64,000 nucleotides of DNA, taken from NCBI RefSeq assembly GCF_002382885.1, contig NZ_NWVL01000001.1, positions 1-64,000 on the forward strand. The letters run 5' to 3'. The notes below the pieces were generated by a model that saw only the letters and a program-made list of their open reading frames with translations, did no database searches and was not told where the DNA came from. The DNA comes from Streptomyces sp. WZ.A104. Its GTDB lineage: Bacteria; Actinomycetota; Actinomycetes; Streptomycetales; Streptomycetaceae. Both the position numbers and the translations under genes were made by a program. Of the stretch, positions 8,852-16,839 are shown piece by piece (position 1 is the first letter of the stretch; every line of letters begins with the position of its first letter).

Positions 8852-9385
8852 CTACGGCAGGGCCGCGCTGATCGCGTCCACCGCCATCATCCACATCGGC
8901 TGACCGCCGGTGCCGAACGCCGCCGACAGCGCGTAGCCGATGGCCGCGTCGAGCGGTTCGGGGGTGCCGGCGTCCTCCTGCCACTCGGCTATCACCCGGC
9001 GGTCTCCGTCCGAGGAGAAGTCCCCGAGGTGCTTGCCGTCGCGGGTCAGCCGGCTGAACGGGATCGAGTTCGGGACGAGCCGGTAGTGGATGCCCGCGTG
9101 ACGGACGTCGACCCGGTACGTCTGCCGCCGGAGCTTCCCCTTGCCGGGCTTGATCGTCGCGGCCTCGCCGTCCACCGTGATCGTGAGGTGCCGGGGGTCG
9201 CGGGTGCCGATGACGATGTGGTCGTCGACCTCCGCCTCGGGGGCGCGGACGATGGTGATGGTGGGAATCCGCTCGCCGCTGACGACGAGCTTCTCCCGCT
9301 GCTCGCCGAGGAGTTCGACGGAGATCTCCCCGTAGTGGTCGTCCTCGGTCGAGGCGGGCAGGGGGAGGGGGGTGGTGTCGGTCAT
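8852..9385 (-). CDS. Conserved hypothetical protein
   Basis: A 177-residue soluble protein without a signal peptide or membrane segment. It is rich in beta-prone segments (EISVELLGEQREKLVVSGERI, HIVIGTRDPRHLTITVDGEAATI, KLRRQTYRVDVRHAGIHYRLVPN) and ends with a hydrophobic helix (AIGYALSAAFGTGGQPMWMMAVD). I do not recognise the family. ATG 9385 is preceded by AAGGATCC. The next gene upstream on this strand is the lanthipeptide exporter, 131 bases away, so it could be the distal gene of that transcript. Confidence 0.6.
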   Translation of the reverse strand: MTDTTPLPLPASTEDDHYGEISVELLGEQREKLVVSGERIPTITIVRAPEAEVDDHIVIGTRDPRHLTITVDGEAATIKPGKGKLRRQTYRVDVRHAGIHYRLVPNSIPFSRLTRDGKHLGDFSSDGDRRVIAEWQEDAGTPEPLDAAIGYALSAAFGTGGQPMWMMAVDAISAALP

Positions 9386-9516
9386 CTGGATCCTTGAATC
9401 CTTCGATCGTGCGATCGTGCTGAGGGGGGTGTTCGCAGGGAGTCAGTGACGTACGGGACTGGGGTACGGGACTGGCGTACGGAATTCTCGCAGGCGCGGC
9501 GGTGCTTCGGCGCAGT

Positions 9517-11328
9517 TCAGTGCATCGTCGCAGCAGTCTCCGCGGCTGCCGTGGCGACCGCCGGGGCCGTGGTCAACTGCGTCGCGGTCAACTGCGTCGC
9601 GGTGAGGTCCTGGTAGAGGGCGCTCCGCTCCAGCAGCTCCTCGTGCCGTCCGTAGTCGCTGACCCGGCCGTTCTCGAACAGCACCAGCCGGTCCGCCGTG
9701 GTGACCGTCGAGAGCCGGTGGGCGATGAGCAGCACCGTGCAGTCCCGTGCGGCCTCCTCCACCGTTCTGCGCAGAGCGGTCTCGCTGAGCCCGTCGAGGT
9801 GCGCGGTGACCTCGTCCAGGAGCAGGACCTGCGGGCGGCGCAGCAACGCCCTCGCGATGGCGAGGCGTTGGCGTTCTCCGCCGGAGAGGGCGAGGCCGCG
9901 GGCGCCCACCGCCGTGTCGAGGCCGTCCGGGAGCGAGGCGACGAAGCCGTCGAGCAGGGTCCGGCGGAGCACGTCGGCGACGGCTTCGTCGCTCGCGTCC
10001 GGTGCGGAGTAGAGGAGGTTCTCCCGGAGCGTGCCCGCCAGCATCGGGGAATCCTGCTCGACGTAGGCGATCCGGCGGCGGAGTTCTGCCCGGCCGAGTG
10101 AGCGGATGTCGGTGTCGTCAAGGAGGATGCGGCCGTCGTCGGTGTCGTAGAACCGCTGGATCAGGGAGAACACCGTGGTCTTGCCGGAGCCGGACGGGCC
10201 GACGATCGCGGTGACCTTCCCCGCCGGTGCGACGAAGCCCGTGCCGTTCAGGACGGGTGTACGCCCCTCGTAGGCGAAGGTCAGCCCGTCGACCGTGACG
10301 CGGGGCGGCGGGCCGGAGGGCGCCGACGGCGTACCGTCCACGTCGTCCTCCGCCGCCATGGACCGCACCTCCTCGATCCGGGCCAGGGCGCCGAGTCCCT
10401 GCTGGAGGGCGGTGGTGCCGCCGACCAGGGAGAGGACCGGGCCGCCCAGGTTGAACAGGTAGAGCAGGAAGCCGATCAGCGCGGCCAGTTCGAGGGTGCC
10501 CATGGCGACCAGCGCACCGCCGAAGCCGATGACGGCGAGGAACGACGCCTGGACGATCAGCCCGGCCAGTACGGCGATCAGCGCGTGGTAGCGGGCGCCC
10601 TTGAGGCCTGCCCGGTAGGCGCGTTCGGCGGCCTGGGTCGCCCGCTCGGTCTCCTTCGCCTCGCCGCCGTTGGCCTTCACGGTGCGGGCCGCGCCGAGCG
10701 AGCGGTCGAGTGCCGCGCCGATCTCGCCGACGGAGGTCTGTGCCTCGGTGGTGACCCGCTTGATACGGGGCATGACGACGCCCATCGCGATGCCGACGAC
10801 CACCAGCACGGCGGAGGTGATGCCGAGCAGCGGCAGGCTGACGATGCCCATCAGCACGATCGTGGCCAGCAGGTGGATCGACCCGTCGACGAGCTGGATG
10901 AGACCGCCCGTCGCCGCGTGCTGCACGAGCGTGCTGTCGGAGGTGACGCGCGTGGTCAGTCCACCCGGCTCGGTACGGTCCAACTCGGCCGTGCGCAGGC
11001 GTATGAGGCGCGCGATCAGGCCGCGGCGGACCTGGAGCACGACGCGTTCGGCGGTCCGCTCGCTGAGCCAGGACTGTAGCCAGGTCAGCCCGATGGAGGC
11101 GAGCAGCAGGCCGAAGAGCAGGAGGATGTCCTCCCGCAGCCCTCCGCCCGTCATGAGCTTCGCCAGCACCGACTGGATGACCAGCGGCTGGGCCAGACCG
11201 GCGGCGCTGCCCATCAGGGTCAGGGCCAGCACGGTGAGGAGGATGCCGCGGTGCGGACGCGCGTACGAGAGCAGCGCCCGCAGCGCGGGCCGCTCCGCCG
11301 GAGACTGTTCTGCGTCAGGTGTGTTCAC
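9517..11328 (-). CDS. ABC exporter, fused membrane and ATPase domains (lanthipeptide export, LxmT-like)
   Basis: A 603-residue half transporter. Six transmembrane helices (about residues 25-310) precede a nucleotide-binding domain with Walker A GPSGSGKTT, signature LSGGERQRLAIARALL, Walker B VLLLDEV and H-loop LIAHRLSTV. There is no N-terminal C39 peptidase, so leader removal must be done by another enzyme; the M16 pair at 16840-19751 fits. It is divergent from the precursor gene across a 193-bp promoter region. Start GTG 11328 lacks a close ribosome-binding site. The C-terminus carries a small tandem repeat (TATQLTATQL). Confidence 0.85.
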   Translation of the reverse strand: MNTPDAEQSPAERPALRALLSYARPHRGILLTVLALTLMGSAAGLAQPLVIQSVLAKLMTGGGLREDILLLFGLLLASIGLTWLQSWLSERTAERVVLQVRRGLIARLIRLRTAELDRTEPGGLTTRVTSDSTLVQHAATGGLIQLVDGSIHLLATIVLMGIVSLPLLGITSAVLVVVGIAMGVVMPRIKRVTTEAQTSVGEIGAALDRSLGAARTVKANGGEAKETERATQAAERAYRAGLKGARYHALIAVLAGLIVQASFLAVIGFGGALVAMGTLELAALIGFLLYLFNLGGPVLSLVGGTTALQQGLGALARIEEVRSMAAEDDVDGTPSAPSGPPPRVTVDGLTFAYEGRTPVLNGTGFVAPAGKVTAIVGPSGSGKTTVFSLIQRFYDTDDGRILLDDTDIRSLGRAELRRRIAYVEQDSPMLAGTLRENLLYSAPDASDEAVADVLRRTLLDGFVASLPDGLDTAVGARGLALSGGERQRLAIARALLRRPQVLLLDEVTAHLDGLSETALRRTVEEAARDCTVLLIAHRLSTVTTADRLVLFENGRVSDYGRHEELLERSALYQDLTATQLTATQLTTAPAVATAAAETAATMH

Positions 11329-11521
11329 ACCCGTAGTTCTATCCCCTTCTACCTGTGCGGGGAACTGTCGTTTGCGGCAATGCCGTAAGAGCCAATGGTG
11401 CGGGCCTCACGGTGTGGGTCAACATTCTTTCTGTCCGCAACGGACACCGGGAAACCGGGCATCACCGAGATGGCCGGGAATGCCGGACGTAAATCCCCTT
11501 TCGCCTATGGAGGCAACTCTC
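11329..11521. promoter_or_regulatory. Divergent promoter region, exporter / lanthipeptide precursor
   Basis: 193 bp between the GTG of the exporter (minus) and the ATG of the precursor (plus). It must contain the promoters of both units; I could not assign convincing -35/-10 pairs. The precursor ribosome-binding site GGAGG is at 11509-11513, eight bases before the ATG. Confidence 0.5.
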
Positions 11522-11737
11522 ATGCAGAACGTCACCGAGAAGGACCTGTTCGACGGCTACACCGCCTACACCTCCGCCGAGGAGCTCGGCCTGCACGACG
11601 GCAAGGAGGCCGCGCCGGCGTTCAGCCCCACCATCCCGTGGGCCATCCGCGCCACGATCATCAGCGCGCGTTCCTCGCAGCAGTGCGCCGCCGCTCTCGG
11701 CTCGCTCGCCGCGAAGACCGTCGAGAACAAGTGCTGA
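11522..11737 (+). CDS. Class V lanthipeptide precursor (lexapeptide-like, LxmA-like)
   Basis: A 71-residue peptide. The leader (1-33) is acidic (KDLFDGYTAYTSAEELG). I predict the core begins at Phe34 after EAAPA, giving 38 residues that start FSPTIPWAIR and end AAKTVENKC. Core Ser/Thr are at 2, 4, 12, 15, 18, 19, 28 and 33, with Cys at 22 and 38. Thr33 and Cys38 have the spacing for C-terminal aminovinyl-methyl-cysteine. Cys22 can form a (methyl)lanthionine with an upstream dehydrated residue. Phe1 would be N,N-dimethylated as in lexapeptide. GGAGG at 11509-11513 supports the ATG. The core boundary and ring pattern are inference from the family. Confidence 0.9.
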   Translation: MQNVTEKDLFDGYTAYTSAEELGLHDGKEAAPAFSPTIPWAIRATIISARSSQQCAAALGSLAAKTVENKC

Positions 11738-11762
11738 CCAGGCTCTCTTCGCTGTGAGCCGC

Positions 11763-11806
11763 GGGGTCCGGCCGGACGTGCCATGGGCACGCTCCGGCCG
11801 GACCCC
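11763..11806 (+). terminator. Hairpin between precursor and modification genes
   Basis: Outer arms 11763-11776 and 11793-11806 pair over 14 bp. An inner CGTGCC/GGCACG stem (11777-11782, 11786-11791) extends it to 20 bp with a three-base loop and one bulge. It lies 25 bases after the precursor stop and 26 before the next start. It probably acts as a leaky terminator that gives the precursor more transcript than the enzymes. Confidence 0.82.
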
Positions 11807-11832
11807 GGCCCCCAACGCGCACAGGAGGCGTC

Positions 11833-12411
11833 GTGGAGGAACAGCAACGGGACTTCGAGCGCATCCTCGTCGTGGGGACGGGGGCCCTCGGCGTCGCCTT
11901 CCTGCCGTTCTGGATCAACTGGCTCGGGAACTCCTTTCCCGATACGGAGAAACGGGTCGCGCTGACCCGCTCCGCATGCCGATTCGTGTCACCGGACGCG
12001 GTGGCCGTACTCTCCGGGAAAGAAGTATTCATCGACGACTGGAACGCTTTTTCCGGCGTCGCCGTACCCCATGTGAGCCTCGCGGAATGGGCGGATCTGA
12101 TTCTCGTCCATCCCGCCACTCTGAATTTCGTCGGCCGATTCGCCCTCGGCGTCGCCGACACCCCGCTCATGGTCGCTCTGCACACCACCCGCGCCCTGGT
12201 CGGCGTCGCCCCGTCGCTGCCGCCCGGTGCGCTCGGGAGCCCGGTCGTCCAGGGGCACCTGGCGGCCCTGCGCGAGCGTCCCGGTGTGGTGCTCGCCCCG
12301 ACGATCCCCGCGCGGAGCGCGAGTACCGGAGAGGTGGAGGACGGTGGCTCCGCGCCGCTGAACGAGCTGTACGACCTGTGCGTCGCGCGCCGGAAGGAGT
12401 GTGCGCTGTGA
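11833..12411 (+). CDS. Flavoprotein cysteine decarboxylase (LanD/CypD-type, HFCD family)
   Basis: A 192-residue flavoprotein. It should oxidatively decarboxylate the C-terminal Cys of the precursor to an enethiolate, the precursor of AviMeCys. Visible HFCD features are the N-terminal nucleotide fold ILVVGTGALGVAFLP, the active-site His (about His80, AVPHVSLAEWADLILV), and the PATLN motif (94-98, matching PASANT in EpiD) followed by FVGRFALGVAD. Start GTG 11833 has GGAGG at 11824-11828. Its stop overlaps the next gene by four bases, so it heads the enzyme operon. Confidence 0.88.
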   Translation: MEEQQRDFERILVVGTGALGVAFLPFWINWLGNSFPDTEKRVALTRSACRFVSPDAVAVLSGKEVFIDDWNAFSGVAVPHVSLAEWADLILVHPATLNFVGRFALGVADTPLMVALHTTRALVGVAPSLPPGALGSPVVQGHLAALRERPGVVLAPTIPARSASTGEVEDGGSAPLNELYDLCVARRKECAL

Positions 12412-13577
12412 GCGTGGCACATCCCCTTGCCGGTAGGGCCGTTCTGGTGGCCGAGTACGGCACCGGCCTTCAGGTCACCCGGGTGCACCGGGTCCCCGGC
12501 AGCGGCGCCAGTGACACCCTTGGTGCCGGTGCCGGTGCCGGTGCCGGTGCCGGTGCCGGTGCCGGTGCCGGCGTGGCTGTCGACGACGGTGTCGGTGACT
12601 TCCTGTGGTGGCACGGGCCCGGCCCTCGTCGTGTCGGCCCGCTCCGCGCGCCCGGTCGGCTGCTGCGCCTCGTCCCCGACCTGGAACCCGCCACGGGGGC
12701 CGCGCTGTTGTCCACCGGGACGCCGTACGGAGACGGGCTGCTCCACCGGGCCGCCGGGTCCGCATCGGCCGCCGCCTGGCTGCGGGACCCCCGCCCGCAG
12801 GCCGGGCGGCTCGTCGCCCACTCCCTCGCCGCCGCCGCACGCGCCCTCCGGGCCCTGCACGGGGTCCCCCTGCCCCCGGACCCGGAGCCGCTCCCTCCAC
12901 CGGGAGTGCGGCGGCTGCGGGAGTGGGCGGCCGGGACCGGGACGCTCGCCCCGGCGGCTGCCCGGCTGCGCCGGTGTGCTCTGGAGGTGTGGGGCGGCGA
13001 CCGTGCGGAGCGGCTGCTCGACTGGGCGGACGACGCCGTACGCCCCTCGGGCCCCGGAGCCTCTGCCGTACCGCTGCACGGCTGGGCGTCGGCCGGTTCG
13101 CTCGTACCGCCCCGGAGCCGGGGCAGGGTGGCGCTGCTGACCGGCGAGGACCTGGGCGTGGGCCGCCGGGAGTTGGACCTGGGCTGGATGCTGGGCGACC
13201 TCGTCGAGCTGGCCTGGTCGTCACCGCTCTACCGGACGGCGGGGGAGGGCGCGGGGCTGCCGTCCGCGGCCGTCCTCCAGCGGGTGTTCCTCGGCGCGTA
13301 CGACGAGGACGGCGACGGCGACGACGGCGACAACGACAACGACGGCGACAACGACGGTGACAACGACAACGGCGGCGACGGTGACGGCCACCGGCTCTGG
13401 GGGCCGGTGTACGACCCGGGTGCCGTCGGGCGCTGCGCCGTGCTCCGCGTCGTCACGCACATGCAGGACTTCGCCACGTACTGCGAGTGGAGCGACGAAT
13501 TGCTCGACTACCTCGCCTTCACTGCCGAGTTGATCGATGAGGAGGGCCGCCGCGCGGTCCCCCGAGGAGTGTCATGA
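12408..13577 (+). CDS. Lanthipeptide synthetase component, LxmX-like; degenerate phosphotransferase motifs
   Basis: A 389-residue protein that I place by context as the third synthetase protein (LxmX-like) of class V systems. It shows faint aminoglycoside-phosphotransferase traces. LRALHG (148-152) resembles the helix before the catalytic loop. VPLHGWASAGSLVPP (221-235) aligns with the HGDxxxxN loop but has Trp in place of the catalytic Asp. The sequence ELDLGWMLGDLVELAW (255-270) matches the region after the metal-binding Asp. It may therefore be a pseudokinase or scaffold. It carries two simple-sequence insertions, (Gly-Ala)n at 37-55 and Asp/Gly/Asn at 299-327. Start GTG overlaps the previous stop as GTGA. 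Family assignment is uncertain. Confidence 0.65.
   Translation: MSVAHPLAGRAVLVAEYGTGLQVTRVHRVPGSGASDTLGAGAGAGAGAGAGAGAGVAVDDGVGDFLWWHGPGPRRVGPLRAPGRLLRLVPDLEPATGAALLSTGTPYGDGLLHRAAGSASAAAWLRDPRPQAGRLVAHSLAAAARALRALHGVPLPPDPEPLPPPGVRRLREWAAGTGTLAPAAARLRRCALEVWGGDRAERLLDWADDAVRPSGPGASAVPLHGWASAGSLVPPRSRGRVALLTGEDLGVGRRELDLGWMLGDLVELAWSSPLYRTAGEGAGLPSAAVLQRVFLGAYDEDGDGDDGDNDNDGDNDGDNDNGGDGDGHRLWGPVYDPGAVGRCAVLRVVTHMQDFATYCEWSDELLDYLAFTAELIDEEGRRAVPRGVS
12522..12569 (+). repeat. (GGTGCC)8 hexanucleotide repeat in the LxmX-like gene
   Basis: Eight perfect copies of GGTGCC, in frame, encode alternating Gly-Ala near residues 39-54. The unit length keeps the frame, so copy number can vary without breaking the protein. 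Confidence 0.95.
13306..13389 (+). repeat. Asp/Gly/Asn codon repeat in the LxmX-like gene
   Basis: Irregular iterations of GAC-GGC and GAC-AAC codons encode an acidic Asp-Gly-Asp-Asn tract (residues about 300-327). It interrupts the C-terminal part of the protein. Confidence 0.9.
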
Positions 13578-14950
13578 CGAGCACGACGAGCACGACGAGC
13601 ACGACGAGCGGGCCAAGCACGACGGAGACGACCGGAGCGACGGTCGATGCGCCCGCGCTGATCCGGTTCCGGCCGACCGGTCTCGACACGGCGCCGGAGG
13701 TGAACGCGCTGCTGGAGCGGCTGGGGCTCGGCCCCTTCGTGCCGGACGGGCTGACCGCCTTCGGCGGGCGCAACGACAACTGGGCCGGTACGACGACCGG
13801 CGGCCAGCAGGTCTTCGTCAAGACCGTCGCCCGCGCCCCCGACGGCAGTCGGCCCGAGATCGACCGCGCCCTCGCCTTCGAGGCGGCGGCCGCGCGGCTC
13901 CCGGCCGGTTCGCCGCTCCGTACCCCCGAACACCTGGGCACCGACCGGGCCGCCGCCGTCAGCGCCTTCCGGCTGCTGCCCGGGGCCCGTTCGGGCTCGG
14001 AGGTCGCGTTGGACGGCGACTTCGACGAGGAGCTCTGCCGGGAGGCGGGACGGGCCATCGCCACGCTGCATGCGATGGGAACGCCGGAGTCCGGTGCGGA
14101 CCCGGGCGCCGACGCGGCCCCCGCCATCGACACCGCCGAAGCCCCGCTGCCGCCGATGCGCTGGCTCCGGGCGTTCCCGTGGAGCGAGGTACAGGACCGC
14201 AGCATGGCGCAGATCGCCGCCTGGAAGCTGGTCCAGGACGACACGGAGGCCGTCGCCGCGCTCCACCGGCTGCGGGAGCGGGAGCGTAGGGCACCGCACA
14301 CCCCCGCCCACTGCGATCTGCGATTCGACCAGTTCCTCGTCCACGGCGGGACGCTCCACCTCTGCGACTGGGAGGAGTTCCGGCTCGCCGACCCGGCCCG
14401 CGACGTCGGCGCGTTCGTCGGCGAGTGGCTCTTCCAGGCCACGTACTCCGTCTTCGCACCGACGGGCGAGGCCACGGCCGCGCAGGACTCCGTCGCGCTC
14501 GGTTTCGACCTCGCCCACGAGGAGATCGTGGAACGCGGCGCGGCCGGACTCCGCCGCCACATCCCTCGTATCGCGGCCTTCTGGGAGGGCTACACCGGCT
14601 GCCGCACCCCGGATCCGGAACTCGCCGAACGGGCCGTCGGGTTCGCGGGATGGCACCTGTACGACCGGCTCATCGCCACCGCGCAGGCGCACGCCGTCCT
14701 CAACCCGGTCGCGCGCGCCGCCGCCGGGATCGGGCGGACGCTGCTGCTGAATCCGGCCGGTGCGGTGACCACCCTGCGCCTGACCGATACGACAGCCGCG
14801 TCGAAGCCCGACGCCGCCCCTGACGCCCCGCCGACCGTCTCACCGCCCGACTCCGTACGGCGTACTGACCCCGTACGGCGTAACGAAGCCGCACTCCGTA
14901 ACGAAGCCGTACGACGTACCGACTCCGCCCCGTCCGGGAGCTCCCGATGA
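13574..14950 (+). CDS. APH-fold protein kinase of the lanthipeptide synthetase (LxmK-like)
   Basis: A 458-residue protein expected to phosphorylate core Ser/Thr for dehydration. The kinase motifs look intact: nucleotide-loop region GGRNDNWAGTT (64-74), Lys83 in VFVKTV, catalytic loop HCDLRFDQ (246-253), and metal-binding Asp265 in LCDWEEF, followed by DPARDVGAFVGEWLF. The N-terminus is a Thr/Ser repeat (TSTTSTTSTTS) and the last 50 residues are a repetitive Arg/Pro tail (VRRTDPVRRNEAALRNEAV). Start ATG overlaps the previous stop (ATGA) and its own stop overlaps the HopA1 gene. In class V systems this kinase works with a HopA1 lyase. Confidence 0.85.
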   Translation: MTSTTSTTSTTSGPSTTETTGATVDAPALIRFRPTGLDTAPEVNALLERLGLGPFVPDGLTAFGGRNDNWAGTTTGGQQVFVKTVARAPDGSRPEIDRALAFEAAAARLPAGSPLRTPEHLGTDRAAAVSAFRLLPGARSGSEVALDGDFDEELCREAGRAIATLHAMGTPESGADPGADAAPAIDTAEAPLPPMRWLRAFPWSEVQDRSMAQIAAWKLVQDDTEAVAALHRLRERERRAPHTPAHCDLRFDQFLVHGGTLHLCDWEEFRLADPARDVGAFVGEWLFQATYSVFAPTGEATAAQDSVALGFDLAHEEIVERGAAGLRRHIPRIAAFWEGYTGCRTPDPELAERAVGFAGWHLYDRLIATAQAHAVLNPVARAAAGIGRTLLLNPAGAVTTLRLTDTTAASKPDAAPDAPPTVSPPDSVRRTDPVRRNEAALRNEAVRRTDSAPSGSSR

Positions 14951-15927
14951 CCCTCACCCCCGCGCCGCGTCTCGTCGCCGCGCTCGACCTCGTGTCCGTA
15001 CGCGCCGACGCCCTCGAAGCGCGGGTCGCCGGGCGGAGGCTGACCGCGGACAGCCCACGCGACCTGCGCGGGCGGCTCACCAACGCGCTGTACGAGGAGT
15101 TCCACGCCGGGAACGGGGCGCACCGCCGGGAAGCGGACGCCCCGCCCCGCCGTACGCTGCGCGACTCCGCGCTGGAACGCCGCCTCTCCGCGGCCGTGCC
15201 GCACGCCACGACACCGGTCACCGGCCGGCTGCTGGAGGTCGGGGACGGCGGTGAACTGGTCGTACGGCTGCCGGAGATCACCGCGCGGCTCACCGCCGAC
15301 CGGCTCATCGGCCCCGGTGCGCCCGTCCCCGGCGAACTGGTCGAGGTCGCCCTTGAGGCGGCACGGCCCGCCCTCTCGCCCGGCTTCTTCTACGTGATGG
15401 GCTCGCGGCCCCTGCCCTCTCCCGCGGGTCCGGTCCGCCGACTCTTCCTCCACGCCCGCGACGCGGACGGGGCCGTCGGGCTGTGGACCGCCGCGCTGGC
15501 CGCGCTGGAGGGCGTCGGGGCGCGGTACCACGCCAAGGTCCTGTCCGACGAGGACGACTACCCGCGCCGCGACAGCGTCGTCGTCTATCTGCACGGCGAC
15601 CACGTGCCGGCCGAGCGGGCGGTGGCCGAAGCCGTACGGGACCTGCCGGGCCTCGGCTCCGACACCTCGCTCTTCACCGCCAGGCTCGCCCCCGGCGTCG
15701 CCGCCGCGTGGGACCCGCGCGATCCGCGGCCCGGCCGTGACGGCATGAGCTTCGGGCAGCACCGCAGCTTCGCGCTGGCCACAGCCCTCGTCGACCACGC
15801 GCAGGCGCCCGGGTCCGGCGACCTCGCCGACCACGTCGTACGTGCCTTCCGCGAAGCGGGCATCGACCCCGAGCACCCCGAGAACAACCTTGCCGGAACC
15901 ACCATCACCGCGACCGCTGGAGTGTGA
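14947..15927 (+). CDS. HopA1-domain phospho-Ser/Thr lyase (LxmY-like)
   Basis: A 326-residue protein with the HopA1 effector-family signature. This family is found in type III effectors and in class V lanthipeptide and thioamitide clusters. Visible motifs are LTNALYEEFHAG (43-54), LSPGFFYVMGSR (140-151), the cluster YHAKVLSDEDDYPRRDSVVVYL (near 194-215), and DGMSFGQHRSFALATALV near 265-282. The expected role is elimination of phosphate from phospho-Ser/Thr to give Dha/Dhb. It is coupled by four-base overlaps on both sides to the kinase and the methyltransferase. Assignment to LxmY is by family and position. Confidence 0.87.
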   Translation: MTLTPAPRLVAALDLVSVRADALEARVAGRRLTADSPRDLRGRLTNALYEEFHAGNGAHRREADAPPRRTLRDSALERRLSAAVPHATTPVTGRLLEVGDGGELVVRLPEITARLTADRLIGPGAPVPGELVEVALEAARPALSPGFFYVMGSRPLPSPAGPVRRLFLHARDADGAVGLWTAALAALEGVGARYHAKVLSDEDDYPRRDSVVVYLHGDHVPAERAVAEAVRDLPGLGSDTSLFTARLAPGVAAAWDPRDPRPGRDGMSFGQHRSFALATALVDHAQAPGSGDLADHVVRAFREAGIDPEHPENNLAGTTITATAGV

Positions 15928-16838
15928 GCCCGATGATCATCACGGAGACGACGGAGACGACGGAGACGGCAGACATGATGGAGACGACGGAGACCGCTGC
16001 TGAGATTCCTGAGGCGGCGGAGACTTCTGAGATTCCTGAGGCGGCGGAGGACGGCGAAACCGCCGTCGGCGCAGGAGGTTTCGGCGCGGCGATCACCGCC
16101 GCCTACAGCGACGCGCTGGCCGGTGTGTACGACGACATCTACCCGAGCACCCCGGACCTCGACGACATCGCGACGTACCTGCTCACCCTCACCGCACCCG
16201 GCGCGAGCGTCCTCGAACTCGGCGTCGGCACCGGCCGGGTGGCGCTTCCGCTCGCCGAGCGCGGCTTCGACGTCACCGGTGTCGAGTCTTCCGAAGGGAT
16301 GCTGGCGCGCCTCGCGGAGAAGGACCCCGAGGGCCGGATCACCCCGGTCCACGGTGACTTCTCCGGTCTCGACCTCGGCCGCGCCTTCGACGTCGTCCTG
16401 GCCCCGTTCAACGTGCTGTGCTGCGCGATGGCGGTCGACGAGCAGATCGCGCTGATGCACGCGATGGCGCGGCACGTCACGGCGGACGGGCACGTGGTGA
16501 TCGAGACGTTCGACCCGAGCGACTACCACGTACAGAAGAAGAACGAGGTCAACACCTACCCGATCGGCGCGCGCGGGGCGCTCATCGAGTCGGTGGGCGT
16601 GCTGCCCGCCTCGCAGAACATGATGTTGCAGAGCACGCTTTTCCTGGACGGCGACGCCCCCAGGTCCGCGACGACCGTGATGCGGTACGTGTGGCCGGGC
16701 GAACTGGACCTGCTCGGTGCGATCGCCGGTCTGGAGCTCGTCGGCCGGTACGCGGGCTGGCGCGAGCAGCCCTTCGACGGGGGCGACAGCCGGAAGATGT
16801 GCGTGTCCGTGTTCCGGCCGCTGAACTCGGGCGGCTGA
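15924..16838 (+). CDS. SAM-dependent methyltransferase (N-terminal Phe dimethylation, LxmM-like)
   Basis: A 304-residue class I methyltransferase. SAM motif I is VLELGVGTGRVALPLAERG (96-114); the acidic residue of motif II is in GVESSEGML; and FDVVLAPFNVLCC is the post-motif strand. The N-terminal 50 residues are a Thr/Glu-rich repetitive extension (TETTETTETADMMETTETA), probably not part of the enzyme. GTG 15924 overlaps the previous stop; ATG 15933 is an alternative. In lexapeptide the equivalent enzyme gives N,N-dimethyl-Phe, and the predicted core here also starts with Phe. Substrate is inferred. Confidence 0.82.
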   Translation: MSPMIITETTETTETADMMETTETAAEIPEAAETSEIPEAAEDGETAVGAGGFGAAITAAYSDALAGVYDDIYPSTPDLDDIATYLLTLTAPGASVLELGVGTGRVALPLAERGFDVTGVESSEGMLARLAEKDPEGRITPVHGDFSGLDLGRAFDVVLAPFNVLCCAMAVDEQIALMHAMARHVTADGHVVIETFDPSDYHVQKKNEVNTYPIGARGALIESVGVLPASQNMMLQSTLFLDGDAPRSATTVMRYVWPGELDLLGAIAGLELVGRYAGWREQPFDGGDSRKMCVSVFRPLNSGG

Positions 16839-16839
16839 T

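Noticed and set aside
10670..11521. Long frame continuous with the lanthipeptide precursor
   Set aside because: It is antisense to the ABC exporter. The ATG at 11522 has GGAGG and gives a normal leader.
11754..12407. Upstream extension of the LxmX-like gene
   Set aside because: It runs through the hairpin and the decarboxylase gene in another frame; the GTGA overlap at 12408 is a better start.
12522..13389. Frameshift or pseudogene in the LxmX-like gene because of simple repeats
   Set aside because: Both repeats keep the frame, and the gene is open for 389 codons with overlaps at both ends.
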